The notes: generated by a model not told the origin, from the letters alone. 47,083 bases of DNA from Lysobacterales bacterium (GCA_026988115.1 JALSLV010000086.1:1-47083); one strand, 5' to 3'. Numbered from the stretch's first letter, positions 9,002 through 18,681 are shown. Numbers and translations: made by a program.

Positions 9002-9723
9002 TAGAGATTCAAGGATTATCTTTAAAAATGGATGAGCAATTACTGTTATCTAATTTTAGCCTCAGGATAGAAAAAGGGCAGTTCTGGGCGATTTTAGGAA
9101 AAAACGGTGCAGGTAAAACCACCTTGCTGCATACTCTTGCAGGATTACAAGCGTATTCACAGGGCAGTATCACGATAGATAGATTTGAGTTAAAGAGTCT
9201 TGAGTATCTCTCACGAGCACAACTGGTTTCTCTTTTGCCTCAAGTTCAAGAATCCAGTTTAGACTGCAGTGTTCAACAAGCCGTTTCTTATGGTCGATAC
9301 GCTTGGCATAAAAATACAACGCCGAACTTAGAAATCATAACCCAAGCATTAGGCGATATGGAATTAACAAGTTTAGCTAAAAAAAGCATTATGGCGCTTT
9401 CTGGAGGAGAATTACGTAAGGTTGAATTGGCAACAATTTTGGCTCAAGACAGTGATGTGATGTTACTGGATGAACCATTGAATCATTTAGATTTAGCTTT
9501 TCGCTACAAGTTAATGCAAATACTTAAGGAACTATCACAAAAAAAAGCCATTATAATGGTGACGCATGATATACAATATGTGCAACAATACTGTTCGCAT
9601 ATTATTATGTTCTGTGGGGAATCTAAAGTCTTTAGCGGGAAAATTAAAGATGTGTTAACAGAAAAGAACTTAACCAAAATGTTAGGTACAGAATTACCTA
9701 AATCACTTTTAAAAAATACATGA
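8998..9723 (+). CDS. ABC transporter ATP-binding protein (FecE/BtuD type)
   Basis: The 241-residue ATPase has a Walker A GKNGAGKTT (34-42), a signature LSGGE (134-138), a Walker B VMLLDEP (154-160) with the D-loop NHLD, and the switch His in MVTHD. All catalytic elements are intact. It powers the permease encoded immediately upstream, with which it overlaps by four bases, and it is itself overlapped by the GspE-type gene at 9720. The pair belongs to the iron chelate/B12/haem importer family. The absence of a periplasmic binding protein gene nearby means the importer must borrow one encoded elsewhere. Confidence 0.92.
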   Translation: MIEIQGLSLKMDEQLLLSNFSLRIEKGQFWAILGKNGAGKTTLLHTLAGLQAYSQGSITIDRFELKSLEYLSRAQLVSLLPQVQESSLDCSVQQAVSYGRYAWHKNTTPNLEIITQALGDMELTSLAKKSIMALSGGELRKVELATILAQDSDVMLLDEPLNHLDLAFRYKLMQILKELSQKKAIIMVTHDIQYVQQYCSHIIMFCGESKVFSGKIKDVLTEKNLTKMLGTELPKSLLKNT

Positions 9724-11489
9724 CAATGGAAAAATCTCTAGCTGCATCAATCACACCAATCGTAAAAGCGTTGTATAAAGAAGCCATAATTGATAAAATT
9801 TCGGCGCAAAGAATATTACGCAATGCCAAACTAACCTCAGTGACCTCTGTTCATCCCTATGTCACCTTATCCGATTATAAACTCATCAATGAAAAGACGG
9901 GAAAACCATTATCCATTGAGTTTATCACGCAATTTGTGGCTGAAATGAATGGCCTGGCTTATATGAAAGTTGATCCAACTAAGGTCAATGTCAACAAGGT
10001 TACTGATGCTGTTTCTCAAGCTTATGCCACCAAACATAAAATATTGCCTGTGGATATAACCCCAGATACGGTGACATTTGCTGTGGCAGAACCCACCGAC
10101 ACCTCTTGGTTGGAAGAACTGCAACGCATATTACGCCTGAAAGTTATACGTGTGCATTCCAACCCTTTAGATATTCAGCGGCTACTTTTTGAATTCTATG
10201 GTGTCAATAAATCAGTAAAACATGCTCAGAAACAACACAAAAACCGTTCTATTGACCCGATATTAAACCTAGAGCAACTGGTCAAACTCGGCAGTAAGGG
10301 CAATTTAACCGCTGATGACCAGCACATTGTCAATATCGTCGATTGGTTATTGCAATACGCCTTTGAACAACGTGCCAGTGATATTCACCTCGAACCCAAG
10401 CGCGAAGAATCAAAAGTGCGTTTCCGAATTGATGGGCGTTTACACAATGTTTATGTTTTACCAACACTTGTTATGGGCGCTGTTGTCAGTCGCATCAAAA
10501 TATTGTCGCGTATTGATGTGGCAGAAAAGCGCAAACCGCAAGATGGACGCATCAAAACATTAACCTCAGAAAATAAAGAAGTCGAATTACGTGTCTCAAC
10601 CATGCCAACAACATTTGGAGAAAAGTGTGTTATGCGTATTTTTGACCCCGATGCAGTGGTTGAAAACTACGAAGACTTGGGATTTTCTAAGGATGAAGTC
10701 AAACAATGGCTGCAAATGATTAACCGCCCGCATGGTATTGTTTTGGTCACCGGTCCTACAGGTTCGGGGAAAACCACCACTCTTTATTCCACTTTGCGTA
10801 AATTAGCCACTGAGTCGGTCAATGTTTCCTCGGTTGAAGATCCCATCGAAATGGTGTTTCAAGAACTCAACCAAATGCAGGTGAATCCAAAAATTGGTTT
10901 AGAGTTTTCCAGCGGCATAAGGACATTAATGCGTCAAGATCCAGACATTATTATGGTCGGAGAAATACGTGATTTAGAGACTGCAAAGATGGCAGTTCAA
11001 GCCTCTCTAACAGGTCACTTAGTGTTATCAACCTTACACACCAATGATGCGCCATCTGCTATCAATCGTTTAATGGACTTAGGCGTACCCGATTATTTGT
11101 TACGTTCAACATTAGCAGGCGTTATTGCTCAACGTTTAGTGCGTTTATTGTGCCCGCATTGTAAAGAGCCATCAAAAGTAGATGCAGAGGCATGGGTTTC
11201 ATTAACACACCCTTGGAATTTAGCCATGCCCGACAAAATCTACCACAAGGTTGGGTGTTTGGAGTGTCGCAATACTGGTTATCACGGAAGAACGGGAGTC
11301 TACGAAATTATGCCTGTAACAGGTGGCTTGCGTAAAATGATTAAAGAAAAAATACCATCAGAAACAGTGGCAGCCGAATGTTATCGAATTGGTATGCAAC
11401 CGCTGCGATTATCCATTGCTAATTTATTAAAAGAAGGTAAAACTTCACTTGAAGAAGCCATTAAACTTGTTCCACCAGAATACGATTAA
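9720..11489 (+). CDS. GspE/PulE-family secretion or pilus assembly ATPase
   Basis: The 589-residue protein has a T2SSE N-terminal domain (to about residue 180) and a hexameric ATPase domain. The ATPase carries Walker A GPTGSGKTTT near residue 345, a Walker B/Asp-box region RQDPDIIMVGEIRDLETA, and a His-box STLHTNDAP. A complete tetracysteine Zn module (CPHC near 478, then CLEC) matches GspE. It would drive type II secretion pseudopilus or pilin assembly from the cytoplasm. No gsp partner genes lie nearby; it is embedded in an operon with an ABC importer and a glutamine amidotransferase. It is a second such ATPase besides PilB at 28922. Start choice between ATG 9720 and 9726 is open. Confidence 0.88.
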   Translation: MTMEKSLAASITPIVKALYKEAIIDKISAQRILRNAKLTSVTSVHPYVTLSDYKLINEKTGKPLSIEFITQFVAEMNGLAYMKVDPTKVNVNKVTDAVSQAYATKHKILPVDITPDTVTFAVAEPTDTSWLEELQRILRLKVIRVHSNPLDIQRLLFEFYGVNKSVKHAQKQHKNRSIDPILNLEQLVKLGSKGNLTADDQHIVNIVDWLLQYAFEQRASDIHLEPKREESKVRFRIDGRLHNVYVLPTLVMGAVVSRIKILSRIDVAEKRKPQDGRIKTLTSENKEVELRVSTMPTTFGEKCVMRIFDPDAVVENYEDLGFSKDEVKQWLQMINRPHGIVLVTGPTGSGKTTTLYSTLRKLATESVNVSSVEDPIEMVFQELNQMQVNPKIGLEFSSGIRTLMRQDPDIIMVGEIRDLETAKMAVQASLTGHLVLSTLHTNDAPSAINRLMDLGVPDYLLRSTLAGVIAQRLVRLLCPHCKEPSKVDAEAWVSLTHPWNLAMPDKIYHKVGCLECRNTGYHGRTGVYEIMPVTGGLRKMIKEKIPSETVAAECYRIGMQPLRLSIANLLKEGKTSLEEAIKLVPPEYD

Positions 11490-12226
11490 TGAAGAAAAAA
11501 ATAATCATCCTGCAAACAGGACAGTCCATTAAACAAGCAAGAAAGAAGTATGGGGATTTTGATGAACTCTTCATTAAAGGCTTGGGAATTGCTTCATCAC
11601 AAACAAAAGTCATTCATGTATACAATAACGAGAACTTTCCGAATTATGAAGAAATAGCAGGAATAATCATTACAGGTTCTCCTGCCATGGTCACTGAAGG
11701 TCATTCGTGGTGTCAGAAAACACAACAATGGCTTAAGCAGTTTGTTAACTCAAGTCTACCAATACTTGGTGTCTGTTATGGTCATCAATTATTGGCTAAA
11801 GTCTTAGGTGGAAGCGTACAATGGAATTCAAATGGTAGGGAAATAGGGCAAGTTGAGGTACTATTGACTGAAGATGCTTACAATGATAAGCTGTTTGCTG
11901 ATTTGGTTAATTGTTCAAACTCACCCATCAAACTCCAAGCCACCCATCAACAAGCAGTAACTTACCTTCCCGAAAAAGTAAAAATACTCGGGCAAACCCA
12001 ATTGGATGCTCACCATTGCTTTTGTTATAACAACCATATTTGGGGGATGCAATTTCATCCTGAGTTTACTCCTGAAATTATTAAAGACTACATCAAACTG
12101 AGGTACGATGAAGTTAAAAAAGAGGGACTCAATCCGGATCAATTAATTGCAGAGGTAGAAGATGTTAATAATGGAGCAACTCTGTTACAAAAATTTGCAG
12201 AAATGTGTTTTCAATATCGGAATTAG
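11489..12226 (+). CDS. class I glutamine amidotransferase-like protein
   Basis: The 245-residue protein has the GATase1 triad: nucleophile Cys96 in GVCYGHQ, then His190 and Glu192 in MQFHPEF. It is a stand-alone amidotransferase domain of the 'GMP synthase-like glutamine amidotransferase' type, which hydrolyses glutamine or a gamma-glutamyl compound. The synthase partner, if any, is not encoded here. Gamma-glutamyl hydrolase activity (as in PuuD-like or YfeJ-like proteins) is another option. It starts on the last base of the preceding stop (TAATG), so it is the final gene of the 8051-12226 operon. Confidence 0.87.
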   Translation: MKKKIIILQTGQSIKQARKKYGDFDELFIKGLGIASSQTKVIHVYNNENFPNYEEIAGIIITGSPAMVTEGHSWCQKTQQWLKQFVNSSLPILGVCYGHQLLAKVLGGSVQWNSNGREIGQVEVLLTEDAYNDKLFADLVNCSNSPIKLQATHQQAVTYLPEKVKILGQTQLDAHHCFCYNNHIWGMQFHPEFTPEIIKDYIKLRYDEVKKEGLNPDQLIAEVEDVNNGATLLQKFAEMCFQYRN

Positions 12227-12321
12227 AAGTTATGTAAAACGTTTAAAAAGTTAATAGATATCAAGAAGTAATGCATGGATTTGTGCCATAATGCGGCAAT
12301 TTAATAATACAGTATTAATGT

Positions 12322-13968
12322 ATGTCCAGAGTCATTTTTTTTGGTTTAATTCTAACCTCTTCTATTTGTATGGCACAAATGCCTCCCTTAAGCCCTCCAG
12401 TAGATCCTCCAGGCAATGCATCAACGCCTGAAAAAGTAAAACTAGGAAAAATCCTTTATTGGGATGAACAACTCTCTGCAACAAAAACAGTTGCCTGTGC
12501 CAGTTGTCACATCCTATCATCTGGAGGAGTTGATCCCCGTTCAAGTGTTTCAAACCCATTGTCTACCAATGCGGGCTTTGATGGCATAATGAATACGGCG
12601 GACGATATAACTGGTTCGATGGGAGTGCCAGAAAGCGGGGCAGATGGAAACTATATATATAACCCTTTACATGGTTATAATTCACGCGTTACAGGCAGAC
12701 GTGCACCATCTTCGATTAATGCAGGCTACGCACCAGAATTGTTTTTTGATGGCAGAGCAGGTGGCCAATTTTATGACCCAATCACAAATGATTTAGTTCT
12801 GATTAGTGGAGCGGCGTTAGAGTCGCAAGTTTTAGCACCGCCAACCAATCCAGTAGAGATGGGACACAACAGTAGAAATTGGAATGACGTCGTAAACAGC
12901 GTTAAAACATCCACACCCTTGGCATTGAGTCCATTGGTTTCAGAGCAGATGTCCCAATGGATTAATTCACAAAATTATTTTCAATTATTTAAAAAAGCCT
13001 TTGGCACAAATGAAATTACAGCCCCCAAAATTGCCATGGCGATTGCGGCTTATGAGCGTTCATTGTATTCGAATCAAGCACCTATTGATTTTATGATAGC
13101 CAACCAAGATCCTTCATTTTTAACCCTGCAAGAAAGAGTTGGGTTTCAATTGTTTCAATCTCAAGGGTGTAATACGTGCCACAGCAGTGCGCTGTTTTCA
13201 AATACAGAATTTCAAAATATCGGCGTCAGCCCAAATGCAGAAGACAGCGGACGATTTGCTGTAACAGGGATTGAAGCCGACAGAGGAAAATTTAAAACAA
13301 CATCATTAAGAAATTTACAATACAGAACCTCTTTCATGCACAACGGGCGCTTTTCAACACTTGAAGAAGTGGTTGATTTTTATGACCGTGGTGGAGATTA
13401 TGCCAACCCAAATTTAGATACGCGAATCCAGCCCCTGTTTTTATCTGTCACGCAAAAAGAAAGTTTAGTGGCATTTTTAGGTCGCCCATTAACCGATCCA
13501 CGTGTGACAAATGAAACAGGACCTTTTGCTCACCCTTCTCTTTATGCGGGTAGTTCACGCGAGCCGCAAATTACTGGGGTTGGTGTGGCAGGAACAAGTG
13601 CAAAGATTCCACAGGTTACAGCCATAGAACCGCCACTGCTTGGCAATCAAAATTTTACCGTTGCAGTTGAAAATGCGCTAAGTGATGCCAACTCATTTTT
13701 TGTTGTTGATTTAGCCGACCCAGGCACGACTGCATTACCAGCAATAGGATTAAATTACGCAACAAAACAACTATCAAATACCGCTGATGGACATGCCTCA
13801 TTAAGTATTGCATTACCCAGTGATACAGCAATGATAGGCTCGACTCTTTATGCACGTTGGTATGTGGAAGATGCAGTGGCTCCGAATGGGTATGCTATTT
13901 CACCATTAATTGAATTTACCTTATTTGCAGCAAGCGATTATGTTTATGTGGATTCTTTTGAAGATTAA
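12322..13968 (+). CDS. di-haem cytochrome c peroxidase / MauG family protein with C-terminal FE tag
   Basis: The 548-residue exported protein has a signal peptide (about 1-18, ending CMAQ). Two c-type haem motifs are visible: CASCH (59-63) and CNTCH (284-288). The conserved FMHNGRF loop follows the second haem, as in bacterial di-haem peroxidases that reduce H2O2 or, in the MauG branch, oxidise protein or small-molecule substrates in the periplasm. After the peroxidase core (to about 400) there is an extra Ig-like beta domain of roughly 130 residues, and the protein ends in YVYVDSFED. This terminal tag is shared with other exported proteins in the window. Its stop overlaps that of the convergent DyP gene. 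Confidence 0.88.
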   Translation: MSRVIFFGLILTSSICMAQMPPLSPPVDPPGNASTPEKVKLGKILYWDEQLSATKTVACASCHILSSGGVDPRSSVSNPLSTNAGFDGIMNTADDITGSMGVPESGADGNYIYNPLHGYNSRVTGRRAPSSINAGYAPELFFDGRAGGQFYDPITNDLVLISGAALESQVLAPPTNPVEMGHNSRNWNDVVNSVKTSTPLALSPLVSEQMSQWINSQNYFQLFKKAFGTNEITAPKIAMAIAAYERSLYSNQAPIDFMIANQDPSFLTLQERVGFQLFQSQGCNTCHSSALFSNTEFQNIGVSPNAEDSGRFAVTGIEADRGKFKTTSLRNLQYRTSFMHNGRFSTLEEVVDFYDRGGDYANPNLDTRIQPLFLSVTQKESLVAFLGRPLTDPRVTNETGPFAHPSLYAGSSREPQITGVGVAGTSAKIPQVTAIEPPLLGNQNFTVAVENALSDANSFFVVDLADPGTTALPAIGLNYATKQLSNTADGHASLSIALPSDTAMIGSTLYARWYVEDAVAPNGYAISPLIEFTLFAASDYVYVDSFED

Positions 13969-14828
13969 TTTATTTTAAGTGTAAATTCTGGGTTAACTGG
14001 AGGGCAATAAAAGTAGGCACTGTTTAAAACTTTTGAAAAAGTAAACAGTGCATCGGTGATGCCATCGGTTAAACCTGCCATGCGCCGCATTTGCACTTCA
14101 AAGCGGTCTAAGTTTTCACAAAAAGACATAAATACCAAACCCTCCCCGTGCTCATTTGCCCAAGGTAAGGAGCGCCTGAGAATGTCAGCTTCAATCTCAA
14201 AAGTGCCTTGGTCCGCACGATTAACATGAGAGCTTGCAGGGGCATTATCTAATTCTTCATTGTCACTTAATCTTCTGCCAATAGTATGGTCTTTTAGTTG
14301 TTGTGAGAAACCATTAAAAGCCTCTAAATCATGCTGCCACTGTTGCACTTGCACAAAAGTCGAACCATCGTGGCGAACAACGGCTTTTACGGCATCTTCA
14401 CCTAAAGGGTTTTCAGTGCCATCTTCATAACCAGTTAAATCGTGACCGTAACCATCGGCTTCGCCCAAGTATTTAAAACCATCAACTTGGAGTTTCGTTT
14501 CAAAAAAAGGTTTCAACAGGGCTTTAATTGGTAAGGATTTAATCGCAGCTTTTCCTGGTTCATTATCACGCATAAAAACAAACAAATCACCATGCGTAGC
14601 AGGAATATCAACCGAAGCATCAAGTTGCGGAAATTGACGGTAATCCTTAACTTCAATGCCAAGTTTATTCATTAACTTTTTACCAAATCCCATGATGATG
14701 TGTTGATTAAATTTAATCGTTTTTAAGGTGTTTTTTAAATCAGATGAATTAATAACTGACTTTAAATTAAAAACCATAAAACGCCCAAAAGGCATGGATT
14801 TTTCTAAGATGGCGGGTTGAATATTCAT
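13965..14828 (-). CDS. DyP-type haem peroxidase (YfeX-like)
   Basis: The protein has 287 residues from the ATG at 14828; the longer version would need a TTG at 14861 and adds an unconserved extension. Family hallmarks are the GxxDG motif in GYEDGTENP (distal Asp) and the proximal haem ligand His in SSHVNRAD, followed by the conserved RRSLPW and the aromatic C-terminus (GYYF-like AYFYCPP). It has no signal peptide, so it is predicted cytoplasmic. DyP peroxidases oxidise dyes and porphyrin-like compounds with H2O2. It lies head-to-tail with the di-haem peroxidase; the two stop codons overlap by three bases (TTAA at 13965-13968), leaving no room for a terminator. Confidence 0.9.
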   Translation of the reverse strand: MNIQPAILEKSMPFGRFMVFNLKSVINSSDLKNTLKTIKFNQHIIMGFGKKLMNKLGIEVKDYRQFPQLDASVDIPATHGDLFVFMRDNEPGKAAIKSLPIKALLKPFFETKLQVDGFKYLGEADGYGHDLTGYEDGTENPLGEDAVKAVVRHDGSTFVQVQQWQHDLEAFNGFSQQLKDHTIGRRLSDNEELDNAPASSHVNRADQGTFEIEADILRRSLPWANEHGEGLVFMSFCENLDRFEVQMRRMAGLTDGITDALFTFSKVLNSAYFYCPPVNPEFTLKIN

Positions 14829-14973
14829 GGTGTTATGTATTTTTAGCCAGTAGGTTGACAACCATTATAACAAGTAATTAACCGGAATAAAAAACAAATG
14901 ATGTAACTGAATAAAACTTGACGAATATCACAACGAGGGATTTGTAGAAGTTTTACAATTGGCGACAGTTTCA

Positions 14974-16728
14974 ATGCCAGATTTTAAAATGAATATAGTG
15001 TTCTGTTTTCTTTTTGTTTTCACAACAACCCTCAATGCGACACCTTTAATTACCGATAATAAGAGCAATTTGGATGTAATTTTCCGTGATTCATTTGAAA
15101 ATAGTGTAATACCAGTAGAGTCAGAGCAACAAGCATCGGCTTTTTTATCAAGGGCGAGCTTTGGCTCTAGTGACAGCTCTATTCAGCAATTAATGGACTT
15201 AGGTAATTACAATCAATGGATTCAACAACAAGCAGAAATACCTCCATCCTTTCATATCCAATGGGCGCATAATAAGGCAATAGGTGTTGGCAATATTGGT
15301 AATTTAGTTGACAATCTTGAGGATTGGAGAACTCACTCGGATGCCTTAGGTGTACTACAACGCGATGCATGGTGGGATATAGTCACAAATGGTGAAGATC
15401 AACTGATTCAACGCGTGGCATTTGCCTTAAGTGAAATTATGGTCATTTCAAGAAATGGACCACTCATTAATAGTCCAGATAAACGCATGTCTTATTATGA
15501 TGTATTGGTGAAAAATGCCTTAGGGAATTTTGAAACATTATTACATGATGTCACTTATCACCCCGCAATGGGAACCTATCTTAGTTACTTAGGCAATCCT
15601 AAAGCAGATGCTTTAACGGGCAGTCACCCAGATGAAAATTACGCACGTGAAGTGATGCAATTATTTACCATTGGTTTATACCAATTAGATGAGGATGGAA
15701 CACCCTTGCTAGATGCTCAAGGCAATACAATTGCCACATATAATCAGCAAGATGTGGAGAATATGGCAAAAGTATTTACAGGGTTAAGTGATGACAATGG
15801 TTTTTTCTATGCAGAAAATGGCATTAGCACACACTATGCACGAACACAGCCCATGGTTGCATATGATGTATACCACGACACATCAGAAAAGACGATTTTT
15901 GCTGAAACTATTGCGGCAGGAGGGACTACTAATCAAGATGTTTCCCAAGCACTGCATATCTTGTTTATGCACCCGAACACAGGACCATTTATTGCAAAAA
16001 AACTGATACAGAATTTAGTAACAAGCAACCCATCGCCTGATTATATTCTGCGAGTTGCACAGATATTTAACAATGATGGTTTTGGAGAACGGGGGAATTT
16101 GTTAGCGGTAATTAAAGCCATTTTATTGGATGAGGAGGCGCTTATGGGAGCACAAAGTTTTCCACAAAAATTTGGAAAAATACGCGAACCATTGTTGATT
16201 GTTTCACATTTGTTTAGGGCTTTTCATGCACAGAACGCACTAAATATTCTTACTTTTAATGGTTTGGAATTGTATCAATATAACTCATTTAATTTTAATG
16301 GCACTGGATACACGAGGCAAGAAGGACCGTTAGAAGCTTTGACCGTTTTTAATTATTTTTCACCTGATTATGCACCCTATGCGTTACAACAAGAAAATTT
16401 AGTTACACCCGAGCTTGAGCTTTACGGTACAGGCGGTATCCACAGTCAACTGCTTGGCATTATTAATAAAGACAGTTTTATCTATGGAACCTTTGAAATG
16501 ACAGCTGAATTACAATTAACAGATGAAATCGCATTGGTTAATGCTAGTCAATATATTGAATTAATCGACCATTTAGATACAGTACTTACAGCAGGGAACA
16601 TGAGTAATTTCACAAAATTAGCTATTATTAATTACCTGCAAAGTCATAATAATTTAACGAGTGAAACACTGGTTCGATACGCTATTAGTCTAGTCATGTC
16701 ATCTCCAGATTACACGGTGCAAAGATAG
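14974..16728 (+). CDS. exported DUF1800 protein with N-terminal FE tag
   Basis: Started at ATG 14974 the protein has 584 residues; the next ATG (14989) would also keep the signal peptide (MNIVFCFLFVFTTTLNA), and the upstream TTG at 14959 is unlikely. DUF1800 features include FLSRASFGSS near the mature N-terminus, NYAREVMQLFTIGL, and the C-terminal run of conserved helices to the end. Family function is unknown; such proteins are normally encoded beside a DUF1501 protein, as here (five bases downstream). Just after the signal peptide comes DVIFRDSFENS, the same tag that closes the neighbouring di-haem peroxidase. Predicted location is the periplasm or beyond. Confidence 0.85.
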   Translation: MPDFKMNIVFCFLFVFTTTLNATPLITDNKSNLDVIFRDSFENSVIPVESEQQASAFLSRASFGSSDSSIQQLMDLGNYNQWIQQQAEIPPSFHIQWAHNKAIGVGNIGNLVDNLEDWRTHSDALGVLQRDAWWDIVTNGEDQLIQRVAFALSEIMVISRNGPLINSPDKRMSYYDVLVKNALGNFETLLHDVTYHPAMGTYLSYLGNPKADALTGSHPDENYAREVMQLFTIGLYQLDEDGTPLLDAQGNTIATYNQQDVENMAKVFTGLSDDNGFFYAENGISTHYARTQPMVAYDVYHDTSEKTIFAETIAAGGTTNQDVSQALHILFMHPNTGPFIAKKLIQNLVTSNPSPDYILRVAQIFNNDGFGERGNLLAVIKAILLDEEALMGAQSFPQKFGKIREPLLIVSHLFRAFHAQNALNILTFNGLELYQYNSFNFNGTGYTRQEGPLEALTVFNYFSPDYAPYALQQENLVTPELELYGTGGIHSQLLGIINKDSFIYGTFEMTAELQLTDEIALVNASQYIELIDHLDTVLTAGNMSNFTKLAIINYLQSHNNLTSETLVRYAISLVMSSPDYTVQR

Positions 16729-16733
16729 GTATA

Positions 16734-18128
16734 ATGATGAACAAAAAAAACTATAACCGCAGAAAATTTTTAAAACAATCCTTGCTTGCCAGTGCCGCAT
16801 TATCACCTTTTGCCACATTTATTGGTTCATTAAACAGCTTGAAAGCAGCAGAAATTAATGGAAACTATAAAGCCATTGTTTGTGTTTTGCTCGAAGGTGG
16901 AAGCGATGTGTTCAACATGATTGCACCACGTGATACGAGTGCATACAATGCTTACCAAACGGCCAGAGAGAGTATTGCTCTTGAATTAACTAGCCTATTA
17001 CCAATAAACCACAGCAATCAAAATGGCTTGAATCCAGGCAATTATGGTTTTCGTAACAATATGACGAGAATGCAGAGCCTGTTTAATGCAAATAAAATGG
17101 CAATTATTGCAAACGTAGGAACATTAATACAGCCAACAACATTAACAGCTATTGAAAATGGAACGGCATTACCTCAACAACTCTTTGCCCATAACACCCA
17201 GAGAGCTCAATGGTTTGCAGGCAATGCAAAAGGAATTGAAACTAATGGGTGGGGAGCGCGAGTTGGTGATTTGTTTTATCCAAACCCAAATCCAAATCCC
17301 TTTTTTAATGTCTCTATTGGTGGCAGTAATACCCTGCAACAAGGCGGGATTGCTGATGCAATTGAGTTTTCTGATGCCAGTATTTCTCCCGATACCATGC
17401 GAACTTATGGGTTTGGCCCTGATTCAGGTGGTGGCGATTTAGGCAATGTTTACCAAGATATTTTTGAAAACCATCGGTTAAATAATAATAAACTAATTGC
17501 TGCTCTAGCCAATAGAAGAATAAAGAAATTAAATCAACAGGTCGAATTAGAAGGGTTATTTGATGGTGTACAAGAGTTTACTGGTTTCACCACAGGAGTG
17601 CATGAAACAGGCGTGTCCTTGGGTCAACAACTTGAATTGGTTGCGCAAATACTGTCAATAAAAGATAATTTCCCAGAAAACAGAAAGAGACAAATATTCT
17701 TTGTTAATCACCATGGATGGGATACGCATAATACTGATAATGAACAACAAGTGGGTTATTTAAGTGATTCATTAGGTGCGTTTCAAGATGCCATGCAACA
17801 GTTGGGGCTAGAAAATCAAGTCACCACCTTCACCATTTCAGATTTCGGCCGATCACTAACAACCAATGGATCGGGTACGGATCATGGTTGGGGCAGTCAT
17901 GCCTTTGTTATGGGAGGGGCAGTAAATGGTGGAGATATTTATGGCAAGATGCCAGTATTGTCACAATCTTCGGATGATTTTTGGCAAGAAAGGTTAATAC
18001 CAACAACAGCAATGGAAGAATATTTGGCTACGTTGGTAAAATGGTTTGGCGCCAATGAGACAGAACTCAACACACTTTTCCCCAACCTCAATGCTTTTCC
18101 AACAAATGATTTAGGGTTTATGAGTTAG
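16734..18128 (+). CDS. Tat-exported DUF1501 protein
   Basis: The 464-residue protein begins with a twin-arginine signal (NRRKFLKQS, then a hydrophobic stretch ending near LKA). DUF1501 members are sulfatase-like proteins usually paired with DUF1800 genes. Visible family motifs are CVLLEGGSDVFNM near the mature N-terminus, NHHGWDTH in the middle and SDFGRS...GTDHGWGSH toward the end, rich in Asp and His that could bind metal. Tat export implies folding and perhaps metal insertion in the cytoplasm. Two adjacent ATG codons are possible (16734 and 16737); AGGT just upstream fits the second slightly better. Its last 11 bases overlap the convergent gamma-carbonic anhydrase gene. Confidence 0.9.
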   Translation: MMNKKNYNRRKFLKQSLLASAALSPFATFIGSLNSLKAAEINGNYKAIVCVLLEGGSDVFNMIAPRDTSAYNAYQTARESIALELTSLLPINHSNQNGLNPGNYGFRNNMTRMQSLFNANKMAIIANVGTLIQPTTLTAIENGTALPQQLFAHNTQRAQWFAGNAKGIETNGWGARVGDLFYPNPNPNPFFNVSIGGSNTLQQGGIADAIEFSDASISPDTMRTYGFGPDSGGGDLGNVYQDIFENHRLNNNKLIAALANRRIKKLNQQVELEGLFDGVQEFTGFTTGVHETGVSLGQQLELVAQILSIKDNFPENRKRQIFFVNHHGWDTHNTDNEQQVGYLSDSLGAFQDAMQQLGLENQVTTFTISDFGRSLTTNGSGTDHGWGSHAFVMGGAVNGGDIYGKMPVLSQSSDDFWQERLIPTTAMEEYLATLVKWFGANETELNTLFPNLNAFPTNDLGFMS

Positions 18129-18660
18129 ACTGAATTTTTCCTTTGTATTTTAGTGCTAGCTGCACGTATTGATTAGCAGAGTAGTCCATTTGCTGTTTTT
18201 GTTCATCGCTTAAATCTCGCACTTTTTTAGCGGGATTTCCTAGCCATAACTCACCTGATTTAACGCATTTACGCGGGGGTAACATTGCCCCTGCACCAAT
18301 CATAGCATAATCCTCAATAATGCAATCATCCAGGATAATGGCTCCCATGCCGATAAGGCAACTATTGCCAATGGTGCACGCATGTAAAATAGCACCATGA
18401 CCAACGGTGACATTATCGCCAATTATCAAAGCAGCACCATCACCGTATTCACCTTTATGGGTGACATGTAGTATACTGCCATCTTGAATATTGGTGTTAT
18501 TGCCAATTTTGATAAAATTAACATCACCACGTACAACAGCCATTGGCCATATTGATGAATTTTTACCAATTTCTACCTCGCCAATCACGCAGGCTTGTGG
18601 GTCAATATAGGCAGAGGCAGCGATTGTTGGGTTGATATTATTAAATTTTCGAATAGACAT
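18118..18660 (-). CDS. gamma-class carbonic anhydrase family protein (YrdA-like)
   Basis: The protein has 180 residues from the ATG at 18660; the longer start at 18693 would overlap the divergent DUF819 gene. It is a left-handed beta-helix hexapeptide-repeat protein (IGEVEIGKNSSIWPMAVVRGD..., IGDNVTVGHGAILHACTIG). The metal ligand histidines are visible as HVTH and GHGAILH, the last two spaced by five as in Cam/YrdA enzymes. It may hydrate CO2 or bind metal without carbonic anhydrase activity, as reported for several YrdA-type members. Predicted cytoplasmic trimer. The gene is divergent from DUF819, with only 21 bases between starts. Confidence 0.9.
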   Translation of the reverse strand: MSIRKFNNINPTIAASAYIDPQACVIGEVEIGKNSSIWPMAVVRGDVNFIKIGNNTNIQDGSILHVTHKGEYGDGAALIIGDNVTVGHGAILHACTIGNSCLIGMGAIILDDCIIEDYAMIGAGAMLPPRKCVKSGELWLGNPAKKVRDLSDEQKQQMDYSANQYVQLALKYKGKIQSNS

Positions 18661-18681
18661 AAGTAAAAGAGACAATGCAAA

